The translations under genes were made by a program, and so were the position numbers. The notes below the pieces were generated by a model. That model was not told the DNA's origin. It saw nothing but the letters and a program-made list of their open reading frames with translations, and did no database searches. From VRUE01 sp963728365 (GTDB lineage: Bacteria; Actinomycetota; Thermoleophilia; Solirubrobacterales; 70-9): a DNA stretch of 64,000 bases. The DNA is taken from contig CAVSJI010000003.1 in NCBI GenBank assembly GCA_963728365.1, positions 124,001 through 188,000 on the forward strand, given 5' to 3'. The stretch's first letter is position 1. Each line of letters opens with the position of its first letter. Positions 15,116 to 24,172 of this stretch are shown here, one piece after another.

Positions 15116-17410
15116 ATGAAACAGTCGCCGGGGGGGAGCTGGCCAGAGAAGCGCGTTACCGAGTTCCTCGATCAGATCTCCGCGGGGGGCGAGGACTACC
15201 GGAGGCTGGTCGAGCGGCTGCCGGCGATCGTCTATGCCTCGGAGCTCGGCGAGAACGGGCGCTGGCGCTACGTCAGTCCCCAGGTCGAGGAAATCCTCGG
15301 CTACACGCCCGAGGACTGGCTCGCCGACCCTGAGCTTTGGGCCAAGCTGCTGCACCCCGACGATCGTGAGCGGGCCCTCTCGCAGGAGACCCGCAAGACG
15401 ATCGGCAACCGCAATCCGCCGCCGGTCGATTACCGGATGCTGACCCGCGACGGGCGCACGGTCTGGATCCTCGACGAGGCGGTGCTCGAGCCCGACGAAA
15501 CCGGCACGCCGGTCTGGCACGGCGTCCTCTACGACATCACCGAGCGCAAGAACGCCGAGCAGGAGCTGCAGCGCGCCGCGGCGCAGCAGGCGGCGGTCGC
15601 GCGCCTTGGCGGCCAGGCGCTGAAGGACGGCGACCCCGCGCGGCTGATGCTGGAGGCGACCGCGCTGATGACCGAGATCGAGGGGGTCGACGCCGCCTGC
15701 ATCTGGGAGATTGGCCGCGACGGCCGGCGCCTTGGACTGCGCGCAGGGCTGGAGCAGCTGGTGGCCGGTTCCGAGCGCGCCTCCGCGGCTCGCGACTCGC
15801 ACGCCGGCGCCGCGCTCGACTCGCGCCTGCACGTGATCGTCGACGACTGGGCGGGCGAGCGGCGCTTTTCGATGCCGCCGTCGCTGCGGGTGATGGGCGT
15901 GCGCAGCAGCCTCGCCGTGGTGGTCGACGGCAAGCAGCGACCCTTCGGCGTGCTCGACGTCCACTCGCTCGAGCCCAACCGCTTCACACCGCAGGACGTC
16001 CACTTCGTTCAGGCCTCGGCCAACGTGCTCGCCGATGCGATCGAGCGCCACGCCGCTGACCAGGCGCTTCGCCACCGCGTCCTGCACGACCCGCTCACCG
16101 GCCTGCCCAACCGGCTCAGCTTCGTCGACTCGCTGAGCGACGCGCTGCGGCGCAGCGCGGTCTCCGGCTCTCCCGTCGGCATCCTCTTCCTCGACCTCGA
16201 CAACTTCAAGCTGATCAACGACAGCATGGGTCATCACGCCGGCGACGAGCTGCTGCGCGCGGTCGCGCCGCGGCTGCGCGCCCATCTGCGCCCCGGCGAC
16301 ATCGTCGCCCGTTTCGGTGGCGACGAGTTCGGGCTGCTGGTCGACCGCCTCGCCGACGAGGAGGAGGCGGTGGCGATCGCCGACCGGATCGCATCGGCCT
16401 TTGCCGAGCCCTACCCGATGGGCGGGGTCGAGCATTTCGTCAGCGCCAGCATCGGGATCGCCGTGGCTCGCCCCGACGGTCGCGAGCCGGTCGACGCGGA
16501 CATGCTGATCCGCGACGCCGATGCCGCCATGTACCGGGCCAAGGAGCTCGGCCGCGCCCGCTGCGAGCTCTTCGACGCCGAGATGCGAGCCGGCGCCCTA
16601 CGGCGGCTCGAGGTCGAGCGCGAGCTGCGCGGTGCGCTCGAGCGCGGCGAGTTGGAGCTGCACTACCAGCCGCTGATCGCCCTGCGCAGCGGCGAGATCA
16701 CCGGCTTCGAGGCCCTCGTCCGCTGGCGCCACCCCGAGCGCGGCCTGCTCGACCCCGGGGACTTCGTCTCGGTCGCCGAGGACAGCGGCCTGATCGAGCC
16801 GATCGGCCGCTGGGCGCTGGAAACCGCCTGTCGGCAGGTGCTCGAGTGGCACCAGCTGCGTCCCGACGAGCGCCCCTTCGACGTCTCCGTCAACCTCTCC
16901 GCTCGCCAGGTGACCCACCGCGAGCTGCCGGGCAGCGTCGCCGAGATCCTCGGCGCCAGCGGTCTCGACCCCGTCCACCTGCGGCTCGAGGTCACCGAGA
17001 GTGTCCTGGTCGAGGAGTCGGCGACCGCGGTCGGCACGCTGGAGGCGCTCAGCGAGATCGGCGTTGGCCTGGTGCTCGACGACTTCGGCACCGGTTACTC
17101 CTCGCTCGCCTATCTCAACCGCTTCCCCTTCGACGGCCTGAAGATCGACCGCTCCTTCATCGACGCGCTCGGCGTCGAACAGGAGCGCACCGCGATCGTC
17201 GAGGCAATCATCGGCATGGCGCGCGCTCTCTCGCTGGACGTGATCGCCGAGGGGGTCGAGAACGAGGCCCAGGTGTCGGAGCTGGTGCGACTGGGCTGCG
17301 ACTACGCCCAGGGCCACCTTTTCTCGAAGGCGCTACCGTCGGCACAGGTCGCCGGCATGCTCAAAGACGGGGCCCTGCCCTATTCGTTGGGGATCTCGCC
17401 TGGCAGATAG
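15116..17410 (+). CDS. PAS-GAF-GGDEF-EAL cyclic-di-GMP enzyme
   Basis: A 764-residue cytoplasmic signalling protein. In order: a PAS domain with PAC tail (about 25-145, ending GVLYDITERKNAEQEL), a GAF-like domain (about 165-300), GGDEF (about 320-480) and EAL (about 500-755). The diguanylate cyclase site is intact (RFGGDEFGLL near 400) and has an RPGD inhibitory I-site five residues before it. The EAL half keeps FEALVRWRHP, VNLSARQ, LRLEVTES, LDDFGTGYSSL, KIDRSFI and AEGVENE, so phosphodiesterase activity is plausible. The start at 15116 (MKQSPGG) was chosen because upstream in-frame sequence is not conserved in style. No membrane span is seen. The 3' end overlaps the convergent ABC gene by 31 bases. 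Confidence 0.92.
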   Translation: MKQSPGGSWPEKRVTEFLDQISAGGEDYRRLVERLPAIVYASELGENGRWRYVSPQVEEILGYTPEDWLADPELWAKLLHPDDRERALSQETRKTIGNRNPPPVDYRMLTRDGRTVWILDEAVLEPDETGTPVWHGVLYDITERKNAEQELQRAAAQQAAVARLGGQALKDGDPARLMLEATALMTEIEGVDAACIWEIGRDGRRLGLRAGLEQLVAGSERASAARDSHAGAALDSRLHVIVDDWAGERRFSMPPSLRVMGVRSSLAVVVDGKQRPFGVLDVHSLEPNRFTPQDVHFVQASANVLADAIERHAADQALRHRVLHDPLTGLPNRLSFVDSLSDALRRSAVSGSPVGILFLDLDNFKLINDSMGHHAGDELLRAVAPRLRAHLRPGDIVARFGGDEFGLLVDRLADEEEAVAIADRIASAFAEPYPMGGVEHFVSASIGIAVARPDGREPVDADMLIRDADAAMYRAKELGRARCELFDAEMRAGALRRLEVERELRGALERGELELHYQPLIALRSGEITGFEALVRWRHPERGLLDPGDFVSVAEDSGLIEPIGRWALETACRQVLEWHQLRPDERPFDVSVNLSARQVTHRELPGSVAEILGASGLDPVHLRLEVTESVLVEESATAVGTLEALSEIGVGLVLDDFGTGYSSLAYLNRFPFDGLKIDRSFIDALGVEQERTAIVEAIIGMARALSLDVIAEGVENEAQVSELVRLGCDYAQGHLFSKALPSAQVAGMLKDGALPYSLGISPGR

Positions 17411-18405
17411 GCGTTGCTGAGCGCTTCGCTCGGCGCCTGCAGGTCGGAGATCAGTTCTTCGTCGCGCATCCAGCCGATGAACTCGCTCCACTTCTCGGCG
17501 TCCATGTACCCGAAGGGGTTGGTGCCGGTGGTCGGGTTGAGCAGCGGCAGCGTCTTCGCGATCTCGGCCCGGGTGAGCTTCGGTTCGAGGTCGGGGTTGG
17601 CTTCGAGCAGCGCCTTCGTCGTCGCTTTCGGGTTGGCGGCAGCCGCTGCGGTGCCGCGCGCCAGAGCCGCGATGAAGAGCCGGATCGGCTCCGGGTCTTC
17701 ATCGAGCGCCTTGCCGCGGGCGACGAGCACCAGCTCGTCGTAGGTCGGGACGCCGAGCTTGTCGACCGGCGTGACCAGCGGCTGCTTGCCGCGCAATCGC
17801 AGGTCGACCCCCTCGACGTTGAGAAAGCCGCCGAGCATCGCCTGGGCGCGCCCGCCGACGATCGCCGGCAGCAGGCCGAAGCCGACGTTGACCGAGTTGA
17901 CGTCGGACGGGGTTAGGTGGGCGCGGGAGAGGATCGTCTTCAGGTAGGCGTCCTGGTAGGGGATGCCCGCGGTGGCGATCGTCTTGCCGCCCAGGCCGGC
18001 GACGCCCCGGATGCCGGACTTCTTCAGCCAGATCATCGAGGTCAGGGGCCGGTTGACCAGGGCTGCGACGGCGCGCACGTCGAGACCCTGTTCGCGCGCC
18101 AGCAGGACTTCGGGCTCATAGGAGATCGCCAGGTCGGTGCGGCCGGCGGCCAGCAGCTTGATCGGCGCCGCGGCATCGGCGGGGGTGTGAATGCTGACGT
18201 CGAGGCCGGCTTCGGAGAAGTAGCCGAGCTTCTGCGCCATGTAGATCCCGGCGTGGTCGGGGTTGGGGTAGAAGTCGAGCGTCAGGTTGAACGGCTGCGC
18301 TTCGCCGCTCACCTTCTCACTCTTCTCACCGCAGGCGCCGAGCCCGAGGGCGACTGTGAGCAGGGCGGCGGCGAGCGCCAGAGCGGCGAGCGGAGAGCGT
18401 TTCAT
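17380..18405 (-). CDS. ABC transporter substrate-binding lipoprotein, NMT1/THI5-like (ThiY type)
   Basis: A 341-residue lipoprotein: signal peptide with lipobox LGLGAC (Cys about 25), then an SBP fold. The sequence LDFYPNPDHAGIYMAQKLGYF, the AAGRTDLAISYEPEV block and the LVNRPLTSM segment are close in style to ThiY, which binds thiamine pyrimidine precursors, rather than to taurine or aliphatic sulfonate binders of the same superfamily. It is the last gene of a three-gene ATPase-permease-binding protein operon. Its 3' end overlaps the GGDEF/EAL gene. No TPP riboswitch is recognisable upstream of the operon, so the substrate call rests on sequence resemblance only. Confidence 0.75.
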   Translation of the reverse strand: MKRSPLAALALAAALLTVALGLGACGEKSEKVSGEAQPFNLTLDFYPNPDHAGIYMAQKLGYFSEAGLDVSIHTPADAAAPIKLLAAGRTDLAISYEPEVLLAREQGLDVRAVAALVNRPLTSMIWLKKSGIRGVAGLGGKTIATAGIPYQDAYLKTILSRAHLTPSDVNSVNVGFGLLPAIVGGRAQAMLGGFLNVEGVDLRLRGKQPLVTPVDKLGVPTYDELVLVARGKALDEDPEPIRLFIAALARGTAAAAANPKATTKALLEANPDLEPKLTRAEIAKTLPLLNPTTGTNPFGYMDAEKWSEFIGWMRDEELISDLQAPSEALSNAYLPGEIPNE

Positions 18406-18415
18406 CGGGGGAGTT

Positions 18416-19168
18416 CTATCGCCAAGTGACGATGCGGCGCTCGGCGAGGGCGAGGAGACCGTAGAGAGCGAGCGCGAGCGCGGTCAAGACGACGGTCGCG
18501 GCGAACAGCCTGGCGGTCTGCAGGTTGGCGATGTCTTCGCGCAGCAGGACGCCCAGGCCCGAGTCCGCCCCGGCCCACTCGCCGAAGATCGCCGCGATCG
18601 GGGCAATCGTCGCCGCGACCTTGGCGCCGCTGAACGCGTAGGGCAGGGCGGTGGGGGCTTCGAGGCGGTGCAGCACCTGCCAGCGTGAGGCGTCGAGGCT
18701 GCGCATCATCTTGGTCGCCTCGGGGTCGACCGAGCGCAGGCCGTCGGTTGCGTTGACGGCGACGGGGAAGAAGCAGATCAGCGCGACGACGATCAGCTTC
18801 GGGCCGATGCCGAAACCGAACCAGACGACCAGGATCGGCGCGATCACCGGAATCGGGATCGCCTGCGACGCCACCATCAACGGATAGAAGGCTCGCCGCA
18901 GGGTTGCGGAGAAGCGCAACAGGGTCGCGAAGCCGGCGCCTGCCGCGACGCCGATCAGGAAGCCGAGCGCGATCTCGCGCAGCGTCACCCAGGCGTTTTC
19001 GGCCAGCAGCGAACGGTTGTCCCAGAGCGCCGAGGCGATTTCCGCGGGCGAGGGAACGAGGAACGATTCGACGTTGAGGACGTCGGCAAGCACGCCGCTC
19101 GAAGCGGCGATCTGCCAGGCCCCGACGAGCGCCGCGAGCAGCGCCCCCGGCAGCAACCAGCGTCTCAC
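18416..19168 (-). CDS. ABC transporter permease (ThiX / SsuC-like)
   Basis: A 250-residue inner-membrane protein from a GTG at 19168 with about six spans. The cytoplasmic EAA loop is visible as MMRSLDASRWQVLHRLEAPTALP, fitting BPD-transp-1 permeases of the nitrate/sulfonate/thiamine-precursor group. It sits 19 bases after the ATPase gene and 10 bases before the binding protein gene, so all three form one operon. It should pair with the neighbouring ATPase as a homodimeric channel. Confidence 0.85.
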   Translation of the reverse strand: MRRWLLPGALLAALVGAWQIAASSGVLADVLNVESFLVPSPAEIASALWDNRSLLAENAWVTLREIALGFLIGVAAGAGFATLLRFSATLRRAFYPLMVASQAIPIPVIAPILVVWFGFGIGPKLIVVALICFFPVAVNATDGLRSVDPEATKMMRSLDASRWQVLHRLEAPTALPYAFSGAKVAATIAPIAAIFGEWAGADSGLGVLLREDIANLQTARLFAATVVLTALALALYGLLALAERRIVTWR

Positions 19169-19187
19169 CGGCTCTCCACCCGCGACG

Positions 19188-20006
19188 TCATTGGGCGCCC
19201 TCGTGCAGGGCTTGCATCGCCTGCTCGCGGATTGCTACGAACTCCGGGTTGGTTACCGTCTCGTCGCGCTCGGGGGCGCGCGGCTCCGGGGCCGCCAGCT
19301 CGGTCACCACCTGCGCCGGCCGGGCCGAGAGCACGACGATGCGGTCGCAGAGGTAGAGCGCCTCCTCGATGTCGTGGGTGACGAGGACGACGGTGCGCGG
19401 ATCGGCGCGCAGGGCGCCGGCCAGCCACTCCTGCATCTCGGCGCGGGTGATCGCGTCGAGTGAGGCGAAGGGCTCGTCCAGGGCGAGCACCGGCTTGCCG
19501 CCGACCAAGGTGCGCAGGAAGGCGACCCGCTGGCGCATCCCGCCGGACAGTTCGGCCGGCTTGGCTCGCTCGAAGCCGGCGAGGCCGAAGCGCTCGAAGA
19601 GCTCACCCGCCTGGCGCCGCGCCGCAGCGCGCCGCAGGCCGCGGTTGCGCAGGGCAAGCGCGGCGTTGTCGATCGCCGGGAGCCAGGGGAGGAGGAGGTC
19701 ACGCTGCGGCATGAAGGCGCAGTGGGCGAGACGACCGGCCGCCTTGCCGGCCTCGCCGAGGCGCAGCTCGCCGCGCTCGGGCTCCTGCAGGCCGGCGAGC
19801 AGCTCGAGCAGGGTCGACTTGCCGCAGCCGGAGGGCCCGACGATGCCGAGCGCGCCGTGCGCCGCGACCTCGAGGTCGAGGCCGTCGATCGTGCGCAGCT
19901 GCCCGTAGGAGTGGACCAGGCCTCGAATCGAGACCCCGGTTCCGGGTTGCCCCCGCGAAGCAGGCGATGGCTCCGCGACGGCGAATCCCTTGGCTTTCGC
20001 GGCCAT
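19188..20006 (-). CDS. ABC transporter ATP-binding protein (ThiZ / SsuB-like)
   Basis: A 272-residue ATPase from the ATG at 20006; the frame is open 60 bases further upstream but that part overlaps a palindrome. Walker A is GPSGCGKST, the Q-loop is in FMPQRDLLLPWL, the signature is LSGGMRQR, Walker B is VLALDEPFASLD and the H-loop is LVTHDIEEAL. The Q-loop phrase (Q-R-D-L-L-L-P-W) is typical of the taurine/sulfonate/thiamine-precursor importer ATPases. It is the first gene of the operon that continues to 17380, and is divergent from the TauE/SafE permease with about 75 bases between starts. Confidence 0.87.
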   Translation of the reverse strand: MAAKAKGFAVAEPSPASRGQPGTGVSIRGLVHSYGQLRTIDGLDLEVAAHGALGIVGPSGCGKSTLLELLAGLQEPERGELRLGEAGKAAGRLAHCAFMPQRDLLLPWLPAIDNAALALRNRGLRRAAARRQAGELFERFGLAGFERAKPAELSGGMRQRVAFLRTLVGGKPVLALDEPFASLDAITRAEMQEWLAGALRADPRTVVLVTHDIEEALYLCDRIVVLSARPAQVVTELAAPEPRAPERDETVTNPEFVAIREQAMQALHEGAQ

Positions 20007-20031
20007 CTTCGGTATCCTGCCGCACTCCCAC

Positions 20032-20052
20032 TCCTGACCAAAGAGGTCAGGA
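20032..20052. promoter_or_regulatory. Palindrome TCCTGACC-aaaga-GGTCAGGA, candidate operator
   Basis: Perfect 8-base arms around five bases, in the 75-base divergent spacer between the thiamine-type ABC operon and the tauE-like gene. Its central position relative to both starts (26 bases from one, 30 from the other) suits a shared operator. The Rrf2 gene at 20999 is a possible but unproven binder. Confidence 0.5.
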
Positions 20053-20081
20053 AAGTCGATTAACACCAGCGCGAGCTCGAC

Positions 20082-20993
20082 ATGGACCCAGCGATCATCG
20101 TCTTCGGACTAGGCATCGGCGTACTCGTCGGCATGACCGGCATGGGCGGGGGATCGCTGATGACCCCGCTGCTGATCCTGATCTTCGGCATCCAGCCGAC
20201 CACGGCGATCGGCACCGACATCTTCTACTCGGCGGTCACCAAGACGGTCGGCGGCTGGCGCCATCTGCGGCTCAAGACCGTGAACCTGGAGCTGGTCCGC
20301 TGGCTCTCGCTGGGCAGCGTCCCGGCCGCGGTGCTCGGCGTGGCGATCGTCTCGGTGCTGCAGGCTCATATCGGCGAGGAACGGCTTGACTCGCTCGTCT
20401 ACGCGGTGCTCGGCGGCACCCTGCTGATGGTCGGCGTCATCACCCTGGCCCGCGCCCTGATCCTCCGCGACCTGGTTCAGGAGCGCGACCGCTTCGACGT
20501 CGAGCGGCGCCACAAGGTCGCCGCGGTGGCGATCGGTGCGACAACCGGTTTTGTGATCGGGATCACCTCGGCCGGCTCGGGCACGGTGATCGCGATCCTG
20601 CTGATCGCGATCTACCGCCTCTCGCCGAAGAAGGTGGTCGGCACCGACGTCGTCCACGCCGCCGTCCTGCTCTGGGCGGCGGGGATCGCCCACTGGGTTG
20701 GCGGCAACGTCGACTTCACCCTGGCCGGCAACATCCTGCTCGGCTCGGTGCCGGGGGTGATCGTCGGCGCGGCGCTTTCCGGCAAGGCGCCGCAGGGCTT
20801 CATCCGCACCGCGCTCGGCATTGTCCTCGTCGGCTCCGGCATCGTCACGATCCAGAAGGGCGACCCCACCGTCTGGCCGATCGCAGCCGTGGTAGCCGCC
20901 CTGGGCCTGGGCGGGATCCTCGCCGCGCCCCGCGTCCTGCACCGTCGCCGTGAGCGGGAAGCGGCCGAGCTGGCGCTGGAGACCGCCGGATAG
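20082..20993 (+). CDS. TauE/SafE family sulfite or organosulfonate exporter
   Basis: A 303-residue integral membrane protein with about eight spans in two similar halves. The family signature GMGGGSLMTPLLILIFG (about 20-36) occurs near the N-terminus, with the counterpart GITSAGSGTVIAILLI in the second half. Members export sulfite, sulfoacetate or related anions. It is divergent from the ABC operon and 5 bases from the convergent Rrf2 gene. A role in sulfur balance is a reasonable inference but the ABC neighbour looks more like thiamine-precursor uptake, so the three may not share one pathway. Confidence 0.85.
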   Translation: MDPAIIVFGLGIGVLVGMTGMGGGSLMTPLLILIFGIQPTTAIGTDIFYSAVTKTVGGWRHLRLKTVNLELVRWLSLGSVPAAVLGVAIVSVLQAHIGEERLDSLVYAVLGGTLLMVGVITLARALILRDLVQERDRFDVERRHKVAAVAIGATTGFVIGITSAGSGTVIAILLIAIYRLSPKKVVGTDVVHAAVLLWAAGIAHWVGGNVDFTLAGNILLGSVPGVIVGAALSGKAPQGFIRTALGIVLVGSGIVTIQKGDPTVWPIAAVVAALGLGGILAAPRVLHRRREREAAELALETAG

Positions 20994-20998
20994 GCCAG

Positions 20999-21454
20999 TC
21001 AGCGCGGCGCCCAGGCGTCGGGAGAGGAAGAAAGATCCTCCACGGCGGCCGGGAGCTCGTTGCTCACCAGGTCGGCGAGCGTCACGTGCTCGAGGACGGC
21101 CCGAAGGTTGGCGCGGACCGCTATCCAGACTTGCTGCAGGCTCTTGGCGTTGCCGCGGTATTCGATCGACTCGGGAGGGGCCGATTGGACATGGGCGATC
21201 GGGCCCTCGACCGCGCGTACCACGTCGGCGATCGTCACCTCGTCGGCGGGTCTGGCGAGCCAGTAGCCCCCTTTCGCCCCCCGCCTGGCTCTCACGATGC
21301 CCGCGTGCTTCAGCTCAAGCAGGATGTGCTCGAGGAACTGCAAGGGAATGTCCTGCGCCTCAGCTAGCCGCTCTCCCTTGACCGGACCTTCGTCAGCAGC
21401 CGCGAGCTCCGCGGCGGCCCGCACCGCATAGTCAGCCTTCGCCGAAACGCGCAT
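20999..21454 (-). CDS. Rrf2 family transcriptional regulator lacking cysteines
   Basis: A 151-residue regulator with the Rrf2 winged helix: MRVSAKADYAVRAAAELA, then LAEAQDIPLQFLEHILLEL as recognition helix, and the wing GIVRARRGAKGGYWLARP. IscR and NsrR carry three cysteines for an iron-sulfur cluster; this protein has no cysteine at all, so it cannot bind one, as in CymR-type members that sense through a protein partner. It converges on the TauE-like gene. Its own promoter lies in 21455-21480, where GTTAATCACCC is the only A/T-rich stretch. Confidence 0.85.
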   Translation of the reverse strand: MRVSAKADYAVRAAAELAAADEGPVKGERLAEAQDIPLQFLEHILLELKHAGIVRARRGAKGGYWLARPADEVTIADVVRAVEGPIAHVQSAPPESIEYRGNAKSLQQVWIAVRANLRAVLEHVTLADLVSNELPAAVEDLSSSPDAWAPR

Positions 21455-21580
21455 GGACGCAGTTAATCACCCGGCTTCTCGCGCGGGTGGCGCCGTAGGG
21501 GGAACCGCCCCTGAGGACGCTTTAGCGACCGGAAGGGGTGGTGGGTCCCCTGCGGCGACAGGACCCGCGCGCCAACCGGC

Positions 21581-22981
21581 TCAGTCCTGGACCGTCCCGC
21601 CCGCGACCACGTTGACGAAGTTCTCCAGGTGGCGGGTGGTCCAGCACTCGAAGGCGCCGTCGCAGTAGCGCTCGTAGGCGGCCATCACCGAGTCGCCGTA
21701 GTTCCAGTAGAGGCGCGGCTCGGGGTTCAGCCAGAAGAGGCGGCCGGCGCGCTCGGCGACGCGGGCGAAGACCTCGGCGTGCGGCTCGCGCCCGTTGGTG
21801 CGCGCGTCGCCGAGCACGATCACGGTCGAACGCGGATCGAGGTCGTCGGAGATCTCGCCGAGGAACTCGAGCCAGACGCGGCCGTAGTCGGTGTAGCCGG
21901 AGACGTCGGCGACGCCGCCCTCGCTGGAGATCCGCTGGGCGATCGCGCGGAAGTCGCGCTCGTGCTCGAAGACCTCGGTCACCTCGGAGATCCGCTCGAT
22001 GAAGACGAAGCTGCGCAGCTTGCGGAAGGAGTCGTGCAGGGCGTGCAGGACGGAGAGGAAGAAGACGCTGGCCGAGGTGACTGATGTGGAGACGTCGCAG
22101 AGCACGTAGATCTCCGGCCGCCGCGGCCGCTTCGGCCGGTAGCGCAGGTGCATCGGCACGCCGCCGGTCTCCAGCGAGGCGCGCATCGTGCGGCGCACGT
22201 CGACCGTCTGCCCGCGCCGCCGCCCGCGCTGCTCCTGGCCGAGCGTCGCCAGCCGCCGCTTCATCTGCGAGACGGCGCGGTGCACGCCGGCGAGGTCCTG
22301 CGTGGGGCTGGTCGGCAGCGCCCGGTCGAGCTCCGCAAGGGGACGCGAGGGGGGCAGCGTCTCGGTGCGCTCGATCAGGTCGCGCTCGAGCTCGCGGCGC
22401 AAGTGGCGCTCGAAGGCGTTGAGCTGGTCGCGGTCGATCGGCGGCAGCTCCGCCGCCCCGTCCTGCGCCGGCGGTTGCTGCCCGGCTGAGAGGCCCAGCC
22501 TGCGGCGGATGCGTTGCACGTCGACGCCGACCACGCCGGAGCCCTCGCCCTGGCGGCCGAAGGCGGAGATCGCCAGCCGCGCCAGATCGCGCATCTCGCC
22601 GTCGTTGCCCTCGACGATCGCCTGGCGGATCTGCTCCTGCAGCTCCTCGAGGTCGAGCCGCTCGCCACCCTCGTGGCGCCGGCCCGTCTCCTCGATCCCG
22701 CGCTCGATCGCCTCCGCCTCGGCGCTGCGGAAGAACCAGCGCTCGAAGAGCAGCTCGAAGACCCGACGGTCCTCCTGGGACTTGGCGATCGTCGCCGCCA
22801 GCGCCTCGCGAAAGTCCTCGCGCGTGGTCCAGGCCACCTCGTCCAGCGCCGCGAAGGCGTCGAGGATCTCCGAGGTCCCGACCGCCACCCCCTCGCCGCG
22901 CAGCTCCTCGCAGAAGCCGAGCAGCTTCGCCGCCAGACCGGGCGGCCCCGCCTCAGCCTTCGGTCCGTACGGCGTCGGCAA
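21581..22981 (-). CDS. VWA domain (CoxE-like) protein
   Basis: A 466-residue cytoplasmic protein. The C-terminal half is a von Willebrand A domain with a full metal site: DVSTSV (DxSxS, about 297-302), the Thr in GYTDYGRVW (about 366-374) and LGDARTN (about 392-398). The N-terminal half is helical and acidic. This matches CoxE and related proteins that work with MoxR-type AAA ATPases as metal-cofactor or complex-maturation chaperones. The gene overlaps the upstream MoxR ATPase by 29 bases, strong evidence of joint function. No CO dehydrogenase or other obvious client is in the window. Confidence 0.87.
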   Translation of the reverse strand: MPTPYGPKAEAGPPGLAAKLLGFCEELRGEGVAVGTSEILDAFAALDEVAWTTREDFREALAATIAKSQEDRRVFELLFERWFFRSAEAEAIERGIEETGRRHEGGERLDLEELQEQIRQAIVEGNDGEMRDLARLAISAFGRQGEGSGVVGVDVQRIRRRLGLSAGQQPPAQDGAAELPPIDRDQLNAFERHLRRELERDLIERTETLPPSRPLAELDRALPTSPTQDLAGVHRAVSQMKRRLATLGQEQRGRRRGQTVDVRRTMRASLETGGVPMHLRYRPKRPRRPEIYVLCDVSTSVTSASVFFLSVLHALHDSFRKLRSFVFIERISEVTEVFEHERDFRAIAQRISSEGGVADVSGYTDYGRVWLEFLGEISDDLDPRSTVIVLGDARTNGREPHAEVFARVAERAGRLFWLNPEPRLYWNYGDSVMAAYERYCDGAFECWTTRHLENFVNVVAGGTVQD

Positions 22982-23834
22982 GCTTCACCCCGACCCGCTC
23001 CGCGACCAGCTCGATGTCGGTGCGGTGCTTGACGATGATCGACATCGACTGCTCGAAGGTCTCGCGGTCGATGTCCTCGGCGCCCATCAGCAACAGGGTC
23101 CGGGCCCAGTCGATCGACTCGGCGATCGAGGGCGGCTTCTTCAGGTCCAGGGCACGGATCATCCGCACCACCTCGACCAGCCGCCGTCCCAGCGCCTCGG
23201 GCAGCTCGGGGGCGTGCAGGCGGACGATCTCCAGCTCGCGTTCGAGCTCCGGGTAGTCGAGCCAGAGGTAGAGGCAGCGGCGCTTCAGCGCCTCGGTCAG
23301 CTCGCGCGAGTTGTTCGAGGTGAGGACGACGATCGGCATCGTCGTCGCCGCGACCTGACCGAGCTCGGGGATCGTGATCTGGAAGTCGGAGAGCAGCTCG
23401 AGCAACATCGCCTCGAACTCCTGGTCGGTCTTGTCGATCTCGTCGATCAGCAGGACGACCGGCTCGGGACTGGCGATCGCCTGCATCAACGGCCGCTCGA
23501 GCAGGAACTCCTCGCTGAAGATGTCGCCGTGGACGTCCTCCCAGCCGTCCTCGCCACCCGCCTGGATGCGCAGCAGCTGCTTGCGGTAGTTCCACTCGTA
23601 CAGCGCCTTGGCCTCGTCGAGCCCCTCGTAGCACTGCAGGCGGATCAGCTCGCGGCCGGTCGAGCGCGAGAGCGCCTTGGCCAGCTCGGTCTTGCCGACC
23701 CCGGCCGGGCCCTCGACCAGGACCGGCTTGCCCAGCCGCTGGGCGAGGAAGGAGACCAGCGCCGCCGGCTCGTCGGCCAGGTAGCCGACCTCGGCGAGCG
23801 CCTCCTTAACCTCCGCTACGGAGCCATCGGCCAT
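22953..23834 (-). CDS. MoxR-type AAA+ ATPase (CoxD-like)
   Basis: A 293-residue AAA+ protein. Walker A is EGPAGVGKTELAKAL (about 41-55), Walker B is VVLLIDEIDKTD (about 131-142), sensor 1 lies in VVLTSNNSRELTEALKRRC, and the conserved pore-side phrase LIRLQCYEGLDEAKALYEWNY occurs after Walker A. It forms a pair with the downstream VWA protein, as in other MoxR/VWA chaperone systems. It is divergent from the small two-span membrane protein at 23857 with only 22 bases between starts, so the promoters must overlap coding sequence or give leaderless transcripts. Confidence 0.9.
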   Translation of the reverse strand: MADGSVAEVKEALAEVGYLADEPAALVSFLAQRLGKPVLVEGPAGVGKTELAKALSRSTGRELIRLQCYEGLDEAKALYEWNYRKQLLRIQAGGEDGWEDVHGDIFSEEFLLERPLMQAIASPEPVVLLIDEIDKTDQEFEAMLLELLSDFQITIPELGQVAATTMPIVVLTSNNSRELTEALKRRCLYLWLDYPELERELEIVRLHAPELPEALGRRLVEVVRMIRALDLKKPPSIAESIDWARTLLLMGAEDIDRETFEQSMSIIVKHRTDIELVAERVGVKLADAVRTEG

Positions 23835-23856
23835 GGGGCGATGATAATCCCGGCCA

Positions 23857-24111
23857 GTGACCGACCTCGTCCTGCCGCTCGCCAGCTTCCTGCCGCACAG
23901 CTTCGGCCCCTACATGGCGCTGATTCTGATCGGCTTCGCGATCGGCATCCTCGGCCACCTCAGCGGAGCCCGCTGGCTGGTCGCCGCCGGGGTGATCCTG
24001 ATCTTCCTCGGCGCCCTGCTCTTCCCCCTGGCGCTGAACATCACCGAGGAGCCCCCGCGCCGGATCGAAGCTCCGGAAGTCGGTCCGCGCGAGCTCGAAA
24101 CCCTGCGCTGA
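23857..24111 (+). CDS. Small two-span membrane protein
   Basis: An 84-residue protein with two hydrophobic helices (about 19-35 and 42-61, LVAAGVILIFLGALLFPLAL) and a polar tail PPRRIEAPEVGPRELETLR. It starts with a GTG 22 bases from the divergent MoxR start. I do not recognise a family. It precedes the lipoprotein gene by 61 bases, in which a further ribosome-binding site appears. Confidence 0.6.
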   Translation: MTDLVLPLASFLPHSFGPYMALILIGFAIGILGHLSGARWLVAAGVILIFLGALLFPLALNITEEPPRRIEAPEVGPRELETLR

Positions 24112-24172
24112 GGACTTGTCCACCCGCTAGCTTGTACGCCTACGCAACCCCGAAGCAGGAGGCCGCACCGCC

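Noticed and set aside
19188..20081. TPP riboswitch expected upstream of a thiamine-precursor transporter operon
   Set aside because: I looked for the conserved CUGAGA and the later ACCUGAU-type core on the minus strand and found neither; the spacer is too short.
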